Positions 43,300 through 51,774 of a stretch of DNA of 61,809 nt are shown here, piece by piece (the stretch's first letter is position 1; every line of letters begins with the position of its first letter). A program made the translations under genes and the position numbers. The stretch spans positions 1 through 61,809 of the forward strand of contig CALXBN010000047.1 of the NCBI GenBank assembly GCA_944386555.1, in the 5' to 3' direction. Under the pieces are notes generated by a model, which ran no database searches, was not told the origin of the DNA, and saw nothing but the letters and a program-made list of their open reading frames with translations. The stretch comes from an uncultured Ruthenibacterium sp. (GTDB lineage: Bacteria; Bacillota; Clostridia; Oscillospirales; Ruminococcaceae).

Positions 43300-44222
43300 A
43301 AGCGCACCTCCTGCCGCAGCCGTTCCGCCAGGCGCAGGCCGCATTCCAGCGCGCTGCTGCGCAGCGGCTGCACACGGGAAAAACCTGCCTGTTCCAGCGC
43401 CCGGGTCAGCGGGACGGCCAGCGCGTCGGTCTCGGTGAGAAGGCTGCCCCAGAGCAGGACAGGCGGACGGGACAGCCCCGCCCGATCCGCGGCGGCCCGG
43501 GCGCTTTGGGCCAGCGCCCGGGCGTGGCGGCCCAAAATGCACACCGCCGGGCCTTCCCCGGCCTGCGCTGCCTGGCAGACAAGCGGCGCCAGCGCACCCA
43601 GACGGTGCTTTTGCGCCAAAAACCGGCGGGCAAAAGCTTCGGCCTGCGCGCCGCTGTGAAGGCCCAATTGTTTTTGCAGAAGCCCGGCCAGTACAGGGGC
43701 ATTCTCGGCACCGTCCCAGAAGCGGGCTGCGCAGGCCAGGCCGTCCAGTGCCAGGCGGCAGGCGCTGCCCTCATCGCTGGTCAGGAATCCCCAGCCGCCG
43801 CAGCGGGCGATGCGCCCGTCCGCGCCGCGGGCCAATACGATGGAACCGGTGCCGCAGGCGATCAGGACCGACGGCTCGGCCTGCTCCGCCAGCGGCAGCT
43901 CGCAGTCGTTCCATACGTGTACGGATTGTGCGGGGAAACCCAGGCGGCACAGGATGCGCCTGTACAGCCGGCGCCCTTTTTCGCTGTCCACGCCGGCAGC
44001 GCCGCAGCACAGCGCGGCGCACATGTGCGGGGACAGGCCAAGTGTGCCCAGCCCCAGCCTCAGCAGAGCACGGCATCGCAGGAATGTGTCCCGCAGGCCG
44101 TTCTGCGCCAGTGTAAAGCCGGGTGCATGAAAAAAGCGCACAGGCTGCCCCTGGGGCTGGACGGCCAGGCGGGCGTGGGTGCCGCCGATGTCCAGCGCGG
44201 CGGTAAAAGACGGGGCGCTCAT
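43290..44222 (-). CDS. BadF/BcrA-type sugar kinase (GlcNAc/MurNAc kinase-like)
   Basis: ASKHA-fold kinase of 310 aa. Phosphate-1 motif ALDIGGTHARLAV, phosphate-2 region IACGTGSIVLARG and GWGFLTSDEGSA follow the N-acetylglucosamine kinase/MurK pattern. ATG 44222 overlaps the SIS-gene stop (ATGA) and follows GGGAGG. It presumably phosphorylates GlcNAc or MurNAc released by the GH3 enzyme encoded first in the same operon. A second kinase of this family lies at 58243-59178, so the two may divide GlcNAc and MurNAc between them. Confidence 0.85.
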   Translation of the reverse strand: MSAPSFTAALDIGGTHARLAVQPQGQPVRFFHAPGFTLAQNGLRDTFLRCRALLRLGLGTLGLSPHMCAALCCGAAGVDSEKGRRLYRRILCRLGFPAQSVHVWNDCELPLAEQAEPSVLIACGTGSIVLARGADGRIARCGGWGFLTSDEGSACRLALDGLACAARFWDGAENAPVLAGLLQKQLGLHSGAQAEAFARRFLAQKHRLGALAPLVCQAAQAGEGPAVCILGRHARALAQSARAAADRAGLSRPPVLLWGSLLTETDALAVPLTRALEQAGFSRVQPLRSSALECGLRLAERLRQEVRLCI

Positions 44223-45298
44223 CGTCCGGCCTCCCCGGCATTCAGTTTGGTGTGCAGGGCGGCGTAGAAATCAGGATAACGGGGCCGGTCGCACTCGATG
44301 CCCTTATCGGCCGAGACGACCGCACTGAGGATCTGGAAGACAGGCAGCACTTCGTAAGGCAGGCCGGCCGGGCTGCCGCAGCAGCGCACGGCAAGGCGCC
44401 CCGGCGTCAGGCCGGGCTGCGGGGAGGCGCAGTCGATGCACAGGCAGGATGCGCCCCGCCCGGAACAGTAGCGGATCAGCTGCTCCATCCGGCTGCGGCC
44501 GGGGCCGGCACCCAGCAGGAACAGATACACTGCCCCGGGGTTGATGATATTCTGGCCGCCGTGGAGGAATTCTTCCAGTTCCCAGGCGGAGGCCGGAACA
44601 TAGAGGGTCTCCAGCAGCTTGAGCGCGCCCTCTTCCGCCAGAGGAAGGGCCGGCCCCTCGGCAATGAGCGTCAGGCAGGCGGCCTTTGCCAGTGTTTCGG
44701 TGCACTGCCCGGCCCAGGCCCGGCACAGCGGAAGGTTTTCGGCGGCCGCCTCGAAGGCCGGCGCCAGTGCCCGGGCCTCTTCGGCAGGCACATGCGCGCC
44801 CAGCAGGGCGCATGCCGTCAGCCACAGCACCAGGATGGTGGTGGTGACGCCTTTGGTTTTGGGCCCGACATGCTCCTCGCCGCAGGGGATCAGTACGTGG
44901 CCGTCTGCGCATTGGGCCAGCGGCGACTGCGCATCGGCTGTAAAGGCCCATACCGTTGCGCCGCGCCTGCGCAGCGCCGCCGCCGCGTGCTGGGTTGAGG
45001 TGCTTTGGCCGGTTTGGGAGACCAGCCAGTAAACCGTGCCGGGAGCGGCTTCTTCCAACGGGCCCAGGCGTGTGGGCACAGCAGAGAAAAACTCCGTGCC
45101 GCAGCGCGGGGGGATCAGGCAGCACAGCGCGCGGCATGCATAGTGGGAACTGCCGGAGCCGACCAGGACGACGCGGCGAACCGGGTGCCCGCCGTTCATT
45201 GCCGCCGCTGCGGCATAGGCGGCTTCCGGCAGCAGGCGGGCCGCCTGCCGCCAGACTGCGGGCTGGCTTTCAATGTAAGACATCATCTGTTGGGACAT
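44219..45298 (-). CDS. Double-SIS-domain sugar-phosphate isomerase/deaminase
   Basis: A 359-aa protein with two SIS (sugar isomerase) domains and no glutaminase domain. Domain 1 has LVGSGSSHYACRA and SQTGQSTSTQ; domain 2 has the GPALPLAEEGALKLLETLYVPA segment and a Glu-rich ELEEFLHGGQ. This matches the GlmS-isomerase-like group (AgaS/FrlB/NagB-II), which deaminates or deglycates amino-sugar phosphates. ATG 45298 lies eight bases after AAAGGAG and overlaps the GH3 gene end by 29 bases. It probably turns GlcN-6-P into Fru-6-P in this pathway, in place of NagB. Confidence 0.86.
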   Translation of the reverse strand: MSQQMMSYIESQPAVWRQAARLLPEAAYAAAAAMNGGHPVRRVVLVGSGSSHYACRALCCLIPPRCGTEFFSAVPTRLGPLEEAAPGTVYWLVSQTGQSTSTQHAAAALRRRGATVWAFTADAQSPLAQCADGHVLIPCGEEHVGPKTKGVTTTILVLWLTACALLGAHVPAEEARALAPAFEAAAENLPLCRAWAGQCTETLAKAACLTLIAEGPALPLAEEGALKLLETLYVPASAWELEEFLHGGQNIINPGAVYLFLLGAGPGRSRMEQLIRYCSGRGASCLCIDCASPQPGLTPGRLAVRCCGSPAGLPYEVLPVFQILSAVVSADKGIECDRPRYPDFYAALHTKLNAGEAGR

Positions 45299-46898
45299 GG
45301 CCGGTGCTCCTTTCTTTTTCCCGTAACAGGACAGCTTGTACATCGGCCGGCAAAACGCCGGTGCAGGGCTGTGCACCGCGCATCGCGCGGACAATGGCGT
45401 GCACCGCCGGCGGGGTGTAGTCGTAGGCGAACAGCTGCGCCGCAGCCGTATCGTACCAGCGGGCGTCATAGGGCGTCCGCAGCGCAATGGCGCATACGGG
45501 CGGGCCGGCTGCCTGCACGGCCCGCAGCAGCGCCTGCTGGCCGGGGTCGGTATGGAGATTGTAGGTGGCGATCAGGATCTTTTCAAAGGGCCCGCGCCCC
45601 AGCTGTGCCAGTGCGCGGGGAAGATCCTCTTCGGCGAGGGGATAAGGATATTCCGTGCACACGGCGTGCGGGAACGCCGCCTGTACCGCTTCGCACAGCC
45701 CGTGCGCACGGTTCAGCTCGTCGGCCTGGGTGGAGGCGGCGGGAGGCGGCGCCAGCAGGAGGAAGCGTTCATCAGGCCGGCAGCGCAGCAGATCGGGGTC
45801 GCCGGAAAGCGTCAAGGCGCGCTGGCAGATGTCCTGTGCCAGCGTGCGGTTGCGGGCAAACAGCGGATCGGCCTGGGGAGACGGGCAGGCGGTGGGCAGC
45901 ACAAGCCGGGCTTTGAACGCGGCGATGCGCCCCAGGGCCTCTTCCACACGGGCGCGGGGGATGACGCCATCGCAGATGGCCTGTGCCAGCGCGTGGGCGC
46001 AGGCATCCTGCACCTGTTCGGTATGGCAGATCAAAAGCAGGTCCACACCCGCCTGTACGGCGCGCACACAGGCCTGCGGCGCGGGTACACGGCGGCACAG
46101 TGCCTGCATTTCCATGCAGTCGCTGATGATCAGCCCCCGGAATCCCAGCTGCCGGCGCAGGAAAGTACCCAAAAGGATGGGGGACAGCGTCCCCGGACAG
46201 TTTTCGACGCCCGTGTATACTTCGTGGCTGGTCATGACGGCGTGGACGCCGGCCTCCACGGCAGCGCGCACGGGCGCCATCTCCCAGGCGGCCAGCTGCG
46301 CCGGCGAACGGCTGTTTTGCCCCAATGCCAGGTGCAGGTCCACCCGGCTGCCGCCAATGCTGGGGAAATGTTTGGCCGTGGCGATAACATGGCGCTGGGC
46401 GCCCTGGATGAAGGCGCGCAGGAACGGGGCGCAGGCCTGCGGCGCGGCGCCATAACTGCGCGAGCCGATGTGAGCGCTGTCAGGGTCATCGGCCAAATCG
46501 GCCACGGGCGCCAGGGCCATGTTCAGCCCCATGCATGCCATTTCCTGGCCGATGGCCTCGCCCACCTGCTGCGCCAGCTGCGGCTGCCCGGCCGCGGCAC
46601 GGGTGGCCATGGGGCCGGGAAACCAGGTCACGCCGCTGGTCATGCGTGTGACACAGCCGCCTTCCTGGTCTGCCGCCGTGAAAAGCGGCGCGCCGTTGGC
46701 CTGTGCGGCCAGATGCTGCAGCTGCCGGATCAGTGCGAAAAACTGCCCGGGGTTTTGGTAATTCCGCGCAAAGAGAATAACGTTCCCCAGGTGGGTGTGC
46801 TGGATGGCATGCAGCGCGTGGCGGTTGACCGAATAGCCGTCAAACCCGAAAAAGATCATCTGGCCGGCCTGGCGCAGCGCCTGTTCATAGCGGTCCAA
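45270..46898 (-). CDS. GH3 beta-N-acetylhexosaminidase-like enzyme, variant active-site loop
   Basis: Cytoplasmic glycoside hydrolase of about 542 aa in the NagZ-like branch of GH3. It shows TAADQEGGCVTRM, Lys176-His177 (AKHFPSIGG), the Asp187/His189 pair (VDLHLALG), and nucleophile Asp260 in LIISDCMEM. The loop that reads GHGDT in ordinary NagZ is SIGGS here. The start is a TTG at 46898 eight bases from AGGAGG; no ATG fits. It heads the minus-strand amino-sugar unit under an RpiR-region promoter. There is no signal peptide, so it works on imported oligosaccharides. The altered loop suggests a different substrate from the NagZ at 56697. Confidence 0.87.
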   Translation of the reverse strand: MDRYEQALRQAGQMIFFGFDGYSVNRHALHAIQHTHLGNVILFARNYQNPGQFFALIRQLQHLAAQANGAPLFTAADQEGGCVTRMTSGVTWFPGPMATRAAAGQPQLAQQVGEAIGQEMACMGLNMALAPVADLADDPDSAHIGSRSYGAAPQACAPFLRAFIQGAQRHVIATAKHFPSIGGSRVDLHLALGQNSRSPAQLAAWEMAPVRAAVEAGVHAVMTSHEVYTGVENCPGTLSPILLGTFLRRQLGFRGLIISDCMEMQALCRRVPAPQACVRAVQAGVDLLLICHTEQVQDACAHALAQAICDGVIPRARVEEALGRIAAFKARLVLPTACPSPQADPLFARNRTLAQDICQRALTLSGDPDLLRCRPDERFLLLAPPPAASTQADELNRAHGLCEAVQAAFPHAVCTEYPYPLAEEDLPRALAQLGRGPFEKILIATYNLHTDPGQQALLRAVQAAGPPVCAIALRTPYDARWYDTAAAQLFAYDYTPPAVHAIVRAMRGAQPCTGVLPADVQAVLLREKERSTGHVPTDDVLH

Positions 46899-46952
46899 GG
46901 GTATTCCCTCCTTCCTTTCCGGTGCGGTTCGGCGAATTTTGGGGACAGTGCC

Positions 46953-46981
46953 ATCATAGCATTTTTGAAAATAAAATGCAA
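46953..46981 (-). promoter_or_regulatory. Promoter of the GH3-sulfatase operon with operator-like spacer
   Basis: Minus strand: TTGCAT (46981-46976), 17-base spacer, TATGAT (46958-46953). The spacer carries TTTTTGAAAATAAAA when read on the plus strand (46962-46976), a motif shared with the murQ promoter. Confidence 0.75.
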
Positions 46982-47151
46982 TATATTTAAAAATTATAAA
47001 AATTATTTTTGAAATTTGTGAAGGATGCACACGCCGGCCGTGTGCAATTTGAAAAAGAGGGCTTGTTTTTTGCAGAAAAAGCTTGTATGCTGAAAAAAGC
47101 AACCTTTGCCGGTTGGAAAAGACCGGGAGATCCAAAGCAGGAGGGAAGTAT

Positions 47152-48018
47152 ATGGCACAGAGCAACAGCGTGGAGATCCGGATCTGTGATGCAAAGCCGA
47201 CCATGACCCGCGTGGAGCGCGCGGTGGCGGAATATGTGGAATCGCATCTGGACGCGGTGCGCGGGATGTCCATCAAGCAGCTGGCCCGCAACAGCCGTAC
47301 CAGCGAGGCATCCGTGCTGCGCTTTTGCAAAACGCTGGGCTACAAAGGCTACCGGGATTTTGCGCTCAGCCTGTCTGCGGCGCTGGGCTCTCAGGCGCAG
47401 TCCGGCGCCGAGCGCCGGTATACCGATATCCGCCCCGGCGATGACCTTGGCACGATCATTGAAAACGTTTCGTTCAATAACCGGCGCTCCATTGAGGAAA
47501 CGCTGACGGTGCTGGACCGCGCCGAGATGGAGCGGGCCGTGCACATGCTGTGCGGCGCTTCCCGGGTGGACTGGTATGGCCTGGGTGCTTCGGGGATTGT
47601 GTGCGCCGACGCCCAGCAGAAATTTATGCGCATCAATATGCGCTGTCAGGCGTTTGTGGACGGGCACAGCATCCAAACGGCCGCCGCACTGCTGCGGCCG
47701 GGCGATGTGGCGGTGCTGGTATCCAATTCGGGGACGACCAACGACCTGCTGGACGCGCTGGAGCTGGTTCACGCGGCCGGAGCCGGAAGCATTGCGCTGA
47801 CGCGCTACAGCAAAAGCCCGCTGGCAGCAGGGGTGGATGTAGTGCTGCGCATTTCAACGCCGGAGGTTACCTTCCGCAGCGGCGCCATGGGCAGCCGCAT
47901 CGCCATGCTGAATCTGGTGGACATCCTTTTTTCCGGCGTGGCCAGCATACAGTACGAGGAGATCAAAGAGTATCTGGAGCGCACGCACGATGCGCTGCAG
48001 TCACGTCACCGGGGCTGA
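47152..48018 (+). CDS. RpiR/MurR-family transcriptional regulator
   Basis: A 288-aa regulator with an N-terminal RpiR helix-turn-helix (MTRVERAVAEYVESH, SIKQLARNSRTSEASVLRFCKTLGYKGY) and a C-terminal SIS domain that senses a phosphosugar (YGLGASGIVCADA, VSNSGTTND). ATG 47152 follows GCAGGAGGG. It lies between the two amino-sugar operons. By analogy with MurR it should sense MurNAc-6-P or GlcNAc-6-P and repress both sides; the likely binding motif is described in the findings. Confidence 0.92.
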   Translation: MAQSNSVEIRICDAKPTMTRVERAVAEYVESHLDAVRGMSIKQLARNSRTSEASVLRFCKTLGYKGYRDFALSLSAALGSQAQSGAERRYTDIRPGDDLGTIIENVSFNNRRSIEETLTVLDRAEMERAVHMLCGASRVDWYGLGASGIVCADAQQKFMRINMRCQAFVDGHSIQTAAALLRPGDVAVLVSNSGTTNDLLDALELVHAAGAGSIALTRYSKSPLAAGVDVVLRISTPEVTFRSGAMGSRIAMLNLVDILFSGVASIQYEEIKEYLERTHDALQSRHRG

Positions 48019-48048
48019 ACAGCACCGGTTCACAGGACAGCAGAACAC

Positions 48049-48089
48049 GGCCCCAACCCTGCAGCCAAAGGGTTGGGGCCGCTTTTTTA
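48049..48089 (+). terminator. Terminator of the rpiR gene
   Basis: GGCCCCAACCCT pairs with AGGGTTGGGGCC, followed by GCTTTTTT. This separates the regulator from the murQ operon. Apart from the murQ promoter, the rest of 48019-48308 holds no gene. Confidence 0.93.
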
Positions 48090-48194
48090 CCGGCATTGCC
48101 GGCGCGGCTATTGTGGAATCCACCAAAAAAGGAGTGCGAAAATTGAGCAAGATGACAAAAATTAGTTTCGGATAAAATTTATTTTCAGAAATTA

Positions 48195-48223
48195 TTGACA
48201 TTTTGAAAAATAGTTGCTATCCT
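48195..48223 (+). promoter_or_regulatory. Promoter of the murQ operon with operator-like spacer
   Basis: TTGACA (48195-48200), 17-base spacer, TATCCT (48218-48223). The spacer begins TTTTGAAAAATA (48201-48212), similar to the spacer of the leftward promoter. Confidence 0.82.
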
Positions 48224-48308
48224 GTGATTGAAGATCCGAAGCGGAAGCCGCCGTTCTGGCAGTCAGAAGGCGCCCGGGAGGGCCGAAATTCATAAGGGGA
48301 TTTGCACT

Positions 48309-49268
48309 ATGGACCAATATCTTTCTATGCTGGGTACGGAAAAGGTCAATGAAAGAACAAAGGACATCGATTTGTGCACTACGCTGGAAATGGTGACTTT
48401 GATGAACCGGGAAGATATGACCGTGCCCGAAGCGGTGCGCACACAGCTGCCGCAGATCGCCCAGGCGGTGGATCTGATCCATCAGGCGCTGCACAGCGGC
48501 GGAAAGATGATCTACCTGGGGGCGGGAACGTCGGGAAGGCTGGGCGTCTTGGACGCCAGTGAGTGCCCCCCCACGTTCAGCACCCCGCCCGAGATGGTGC
48601 AGGGCTTCATTGCCGGCGGCGACAGCGCCCTGCGCAACGCTGCGGAAGGCTGTGAGGACGACCCGGAGCTGGGTGTGCAGGCAGTATGCCAGGCAGGCGT
48701 AGCCCCCGGGGATGTTGTGGTCGGCATCACTGCCAGCGGCAGCGCCGCATATGTGCTGGCGGCACTGCGGGAGGCGCGGCGCCGCGGGGCGGCCACGGTG
48801 GGTGTGGTAACCAACTCCGGCACGCCGCTGGCGCAGCTGTGTGATGTGTGTATCGCGCCGGATGTTGGCCCGGAGGTCATCACGGGTTCCACGCGCCTGA
48901 AAAGCGGCACCGCGCAAAAACTGGTGCTGAATATGCTGACGACCTGCACTATGATCAAGTTGGGAAAGGTATATGGGAACCTGATGGTAGACCTGAACCC
49001 CAGCAACCGGAAACTGCGTGAACGGGCCCGGCGCATCATCTGCAAAGTGACCGGCGTTTCGGAGCAGCGGGCCGAACAGGCCCTGCAGGATGCGGGAAAC
49101 CACACGAAGCTGGCCATCATGATGCTGAAAAGCGGGCTGCCCCGCGAGCAGGCGGAGTGCAGGCTGGCAGAACACCAGGGCGTGCTGCGCCGGGCGTTGG
49201 CCGGCTGTGAACAGGAGACACCGGCATCCAGTCAAATATTGTGCAGCCAAACGGCTTGTCAATATTAA
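48309..49268 (+). CDS. murQ: N-acetylmuramic acid 6-phosphate etherase
   Basis: Cytoplasmic lyase of 319 aa that removes the lactyl ether from MurNAc-6-P, giving GlcNAc-6-P. The SIS-fold signatures are textbook: IYLGAGTSGRLGVLDASECPPTF with the catalytic Glu, and GITASGSAAYV, GSTRLKSGTAQK, NPSNRKLRERA. ATG 48309 follows AAGGGG; the longer upstream frame overlaps the promoter. It is first in a twelve-gene plus-strand operon and makes MurNAc catabolism the core function of the locus. Confidence 0.97.
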   Translation: MDQYLSMLGTEKVNERTKDIDLCTTLEMVTLMNREDMTVPEAVRTQLPQIAQAVDLIHQALHSGGKMIYLGAGTSGRLGVLDASECPPTFSTPPEMVQGFIAGGDSALRNAAEGCEDDPELGVQAVCQAGVAPGDVVVGITASGSAAYVLAALREARRRGAATVGVVTNSGTPLAQLCDVCIAPDVGPEVITGSTRLKSGTAQKLVLNMLTTCTMIKLGKVYGNLMVDLNPSNRKLRERARRIICKVTGVSEQRAEQALQDAGNHTKLAIMMLKSGLPREQAECRLAEHQGVLRRALAGCEQETPASSQILCSQTACQY

Positions 49269-49292
49269 AACTAATTTAGGAGGTAAAATACG

Positions 49293-50717
49293 ATGAAAAA
49301 ACTGTTATCCGTGCTTGTGGCAGCGGCGCTGACGGTGACCATGCTGGCCGCATGCGGGGGCTCCGGCTCAAGTTCCGCCGGCGGGTCTGCGGCGGCGTCT
49401 GCGTCCGGAACGGCAGCCGAAGCGCCCGATACCATTACTATGCTGCTTCCGCCGGTCTCTACCACCTATCAGGACCAGCTGTCTGTTTGGGCGGAGGAGT
49501 TCAACGCGATGTATCCCAACCTGACGCTGGAGTTCGAGAACGCCAGCTGGGAGGACTACAAGGACAAACTGGACGTTCAGATCAACGCGGGCACCCCGCC
49601 GGATATCGCTTTCGTGGAATATGACCGCGTGGGCACGCTGGCGGACTCCGGCCTGATGGTGGACATCAGCACGCTGATCAGCGATGAAGAGCTGGCAGAT
49701 TTCGATGAGAGCGCGTTGGAATTCTACCGCCTGGATGAAGGGCTGTACGGCCTGCCTGTTTACATTTCCGTGCAGTGCCTGGGCGGCAACAAGGCCATGA
49801 TGGAAGAAGCCGGGATCGACTGGCAGTCCGTACAGCAGAACGGCTGGACGTTTGAAGAGTTCCGCGAGGCCATCAAGGCCGGCGCCACGGACGACCACTA
49901 CGGCTTTATCTTTGCCTGCGCCGGTGTGACGGCAGCGGATTACCTGAATATCATGGTGAAAAACGCGGGTATGCCCGCCCCGTTTGACGAAGACCTGAAG
50001 TTCGCGTACACCAGCCAGAATTTCCTGGAGCTGCTCAAGTGCCTGCGGCAGATCATCGACGACGGTTCTACGCCCGCCGAGATGGGCAGTGTGGACGCCG
50101 GCAAGCGCTGGAACATGTTCCTGACCGGGCAGACGATGATCTTCGGCAAAGGCCTGGCGAACTTTGAGGGCCTGGCGGCGGAGAACAACGCCAAGCTGGC
50201 CGCCGATGACGGCACGGCCGTAGAGGGAAGCATTGAAACCGAGTACGTTGTACTGCCCGTGCCCACCTTCTTCGGCGAGGCGCAGCAGGCGCAGGGTTCC
50301 GCGGGCGGCTACAGCATGTTCCGCACCGTGGAAGAACCCGACCCCGTACACCAGGCCAACGTGATGAAGGCTTTGTACTTCATGGCTTCCGGCGAGCGGG
50401 CGGCGTTTACCTGCAACGAGCTGTACTTGTCCGGCCTGAGCGAAAGCGCCCGGACGGCCATGGCCGAAATTGAAAACGAAGTGCCCCGGAATGAAAACAA
50501 TGCCAACGCCATGGCGCTGCTGACAGAGCAGGCGGCCCCCGCGCGGCCGGACATCCCCGCAGAAAAGACGGCGCAGGCCACGCGTTTGATGGACGAAGTG
50601 ATTGTGCCGAAATTCCAGGCGCTTCTGGCCGGTGAAACCACGCCGGAAGAAATGTATGAAGCCGTGTGCCAGGCGGCCATTGAGACGTTTGGTGAAGACG
50701 GCGTTGTACAGGATTGA
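49293..50717 (+). CDS. Carbohydrate ABC transporter substrate-binding lipoprotein (MurNAc locus)
   Basis: Extracellular sugar-binding protein, 474 aa. The lipoprotein signal MKKLLSVLVAAALTVTMLAAC has its lipid Cys at residue 21, followed by a Gly/Ser/Ala linker. The fold is MalE-like (WAEEFNAMYPNLTLEFENASWEDY; NAGTPPDIAFVEYDRV). AGGAGG precedes the start. It is followed by a hairpin and then two permeases, with no ATPase in the operon. Since the downstream enzymes act on MurNAc/GlcNAc compounds and lack signal peptides, its ligand is probably a MurNAc-containing disaccharide or small muropeptide (inference). Confidence 0.93.
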   Translation: MKKLLSVLVAAALTVTMLAACGGSGSSSAGGSAAASASGTAAEAPDTITMLLPPVSTTYQDQLSVWAEEFNAMYPNLTLEFENASWEDYKDKLDVQINAGTPPDIAFVEYDRVGTLADSGLMVDISTLISDEELADFDESALEFYRLDEGLYGLPVYISVQCLGGNKAMMEEAGIDWQSVQQNGWTFEEFREAIKAGATDDHYGFIFACAGVTAADYLNIMVKNAGMPAPFDEDLKFAYTSQNFLELLKCLRQIIDDGSTPAEMGSVDAGKRWNMFLTGQTMIFGKGLANFEGLAAENNAKLAADDGTAVEGSIETEYVVLPVPTFFGEAQQAQGSAGGYSMFRTVEEPDPVHQANVMKALYFMASGERAAFTCNELYLSGLSESARTAMAEIENEVPRNENNANAMALLTEQAAPARPDIPAEKTAQATRLMDEVIVPKFQALLAGETTPEEMYEAVCQAAIETFGEDGVVQD

Positions 50718-50744
50718 ACCTGTGCACAGTGAAGACAGGCAGAT

Positions 50745-50781
50745 GCAGCCGGCCCGGAATGCGCCGGGCCGGCTGCCCTTT
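50745..50781 (+). terminator. Intra-operon hairpin after the binding-protein gene
   Basis: GCAGCCGGCCCGG pairs with CCGGGCCGGCTGC, followed by CCTTTG. This is the same position relative to the transporter genes as the hairpin at 14643-14691; the T-run is short, so it may protect or attenuate rather than fully stop transcription. Confidence 0.7.
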
Positions 50782-50843
50782 GAAAGGCGCCGGAACAGCG
50801 CGCTGCAAAGTGGTTTGACAGAAATGCAGGAGGTCGTTCAGCT

Positions 50844-51758
50844 ATGAAGGGAAATCATTCTGGAACCGTGCGCACCGGCCGGAAGTGGCGGCTCACCAGT
50901 GAGGATCTGTGGGGCTACGCTTTTATTGCCGTGGCCATGATCGTCTTCTGCGTTTTTACGGTGTACCCAGTGATCAGCGCGTTTTTTACCAGTTTCGAGG
51001 AATATAAGCCCCTGGGTTCCACGTTTGTGGCGCTGGAAAACTACAAAACCACCTTCACCAACGATCTGTTTTACAAATCGGTATGGAACACACTGGTGTA
51101 TACCGTGTTCACCGTGCCGCTTTCCCTGTGCATCTCTTTCCTTGTGGCCATTATGATCCTGCCGTTCAGCCGGAAGGTGCAGTCGGTTTTCAAATCCCTG
51201 TATTATCTGCCTGCAGTGGCTTCCGGCGTGGCGCTGTCCGTGGTGTGGCTGTGGATCTACGACCCACTGCCCACCGGCCTGCTCAATTCTCTGCTGTCGG
51301 TTTTCGGCATTGACAACGTCAACTGGCTGGGTTCCTCGCGCACTGCGATGTTCAGCCTGATCTTAATGGCGCTGCTGGCCGGGCACGGCACGCAGATCAT
51401 CATCTACCTGGCGGCGCTGCTGGGCGTGCCCAACAGCCTGTTTGAAGCGGCGGACCTGGACGGCGCCACTTTCCTGCAGAAGCTGTGGTATATTGTCATC
51501 CCGCTGGTCAAGCCGACTACGCTGTTTTTGCTGGTAACTGGCATCATCGGTTCCTTCCAGGTATTTATGAACGCCTATATGATGACGGGCGGCGGGCCGG
51601 ACAATGCCACCACTATGGTGGGCCTGCTGATCTTCAACAATGCGTTCAAATACTCCGATTACGGCTTGGCCTGTGCGCAGGCGCTGGTATTGGCCGTTGT
51701 CATCGCGGCTGTCTCGCTGCTTCAGTTCAAGCTGATGGGCGAAGACGTAGAATATTAA
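50844..51758 (+). CDS. Sugar ABC transporter permease (MalF-type)
   Basis: Channel subunit of 304 aa with about six membrane segments (first near residues 25-47) and an EAA loop NSLFEAADLDGATFLQKL near residue 200. ATG 50844 follows CAGGAGG. It is paired with the next permease; the ATPase must come from elsewhere in the genome. Confidence 0.94.
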   Translation: MKGNHSGTVRTGRKWRLTSEDLWGYAFIAVAMIVFCVFTVYPVISAFFTSFEEYKPLGSTFVALENYKTTFTNDLFYKSVWNTLVYTVFTVPLSLCISFLVAIMILPFSRKVQSVFKSLYYLPAVASGVALSVVWLWIYDPLPTGLLNSLLSVFGIDNVNWLGSSRTAMFSLILMALLAGHGTQIIIYLAALLGVPNSLFEAADLDGATFLQKLWYIVIPLVKPTTLFLLVTGIIGSFQVFMNAYMMTGGGPDNATTMVGLLIFNNAFKYSDYGLACAQALVLAVVIAAVSLLQFKLMGEDVEY

Positions 51759-51774
51759 AAAGGAGGAGAAGCAG

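Noticed and set aside
48143..48175. Ten-codon frame with a TTG start and GGAG before the murQ promoter
   Set aside because: It lies upstream of the murQ promoter -35, is very short and has no link to an attenuator; probably chance.
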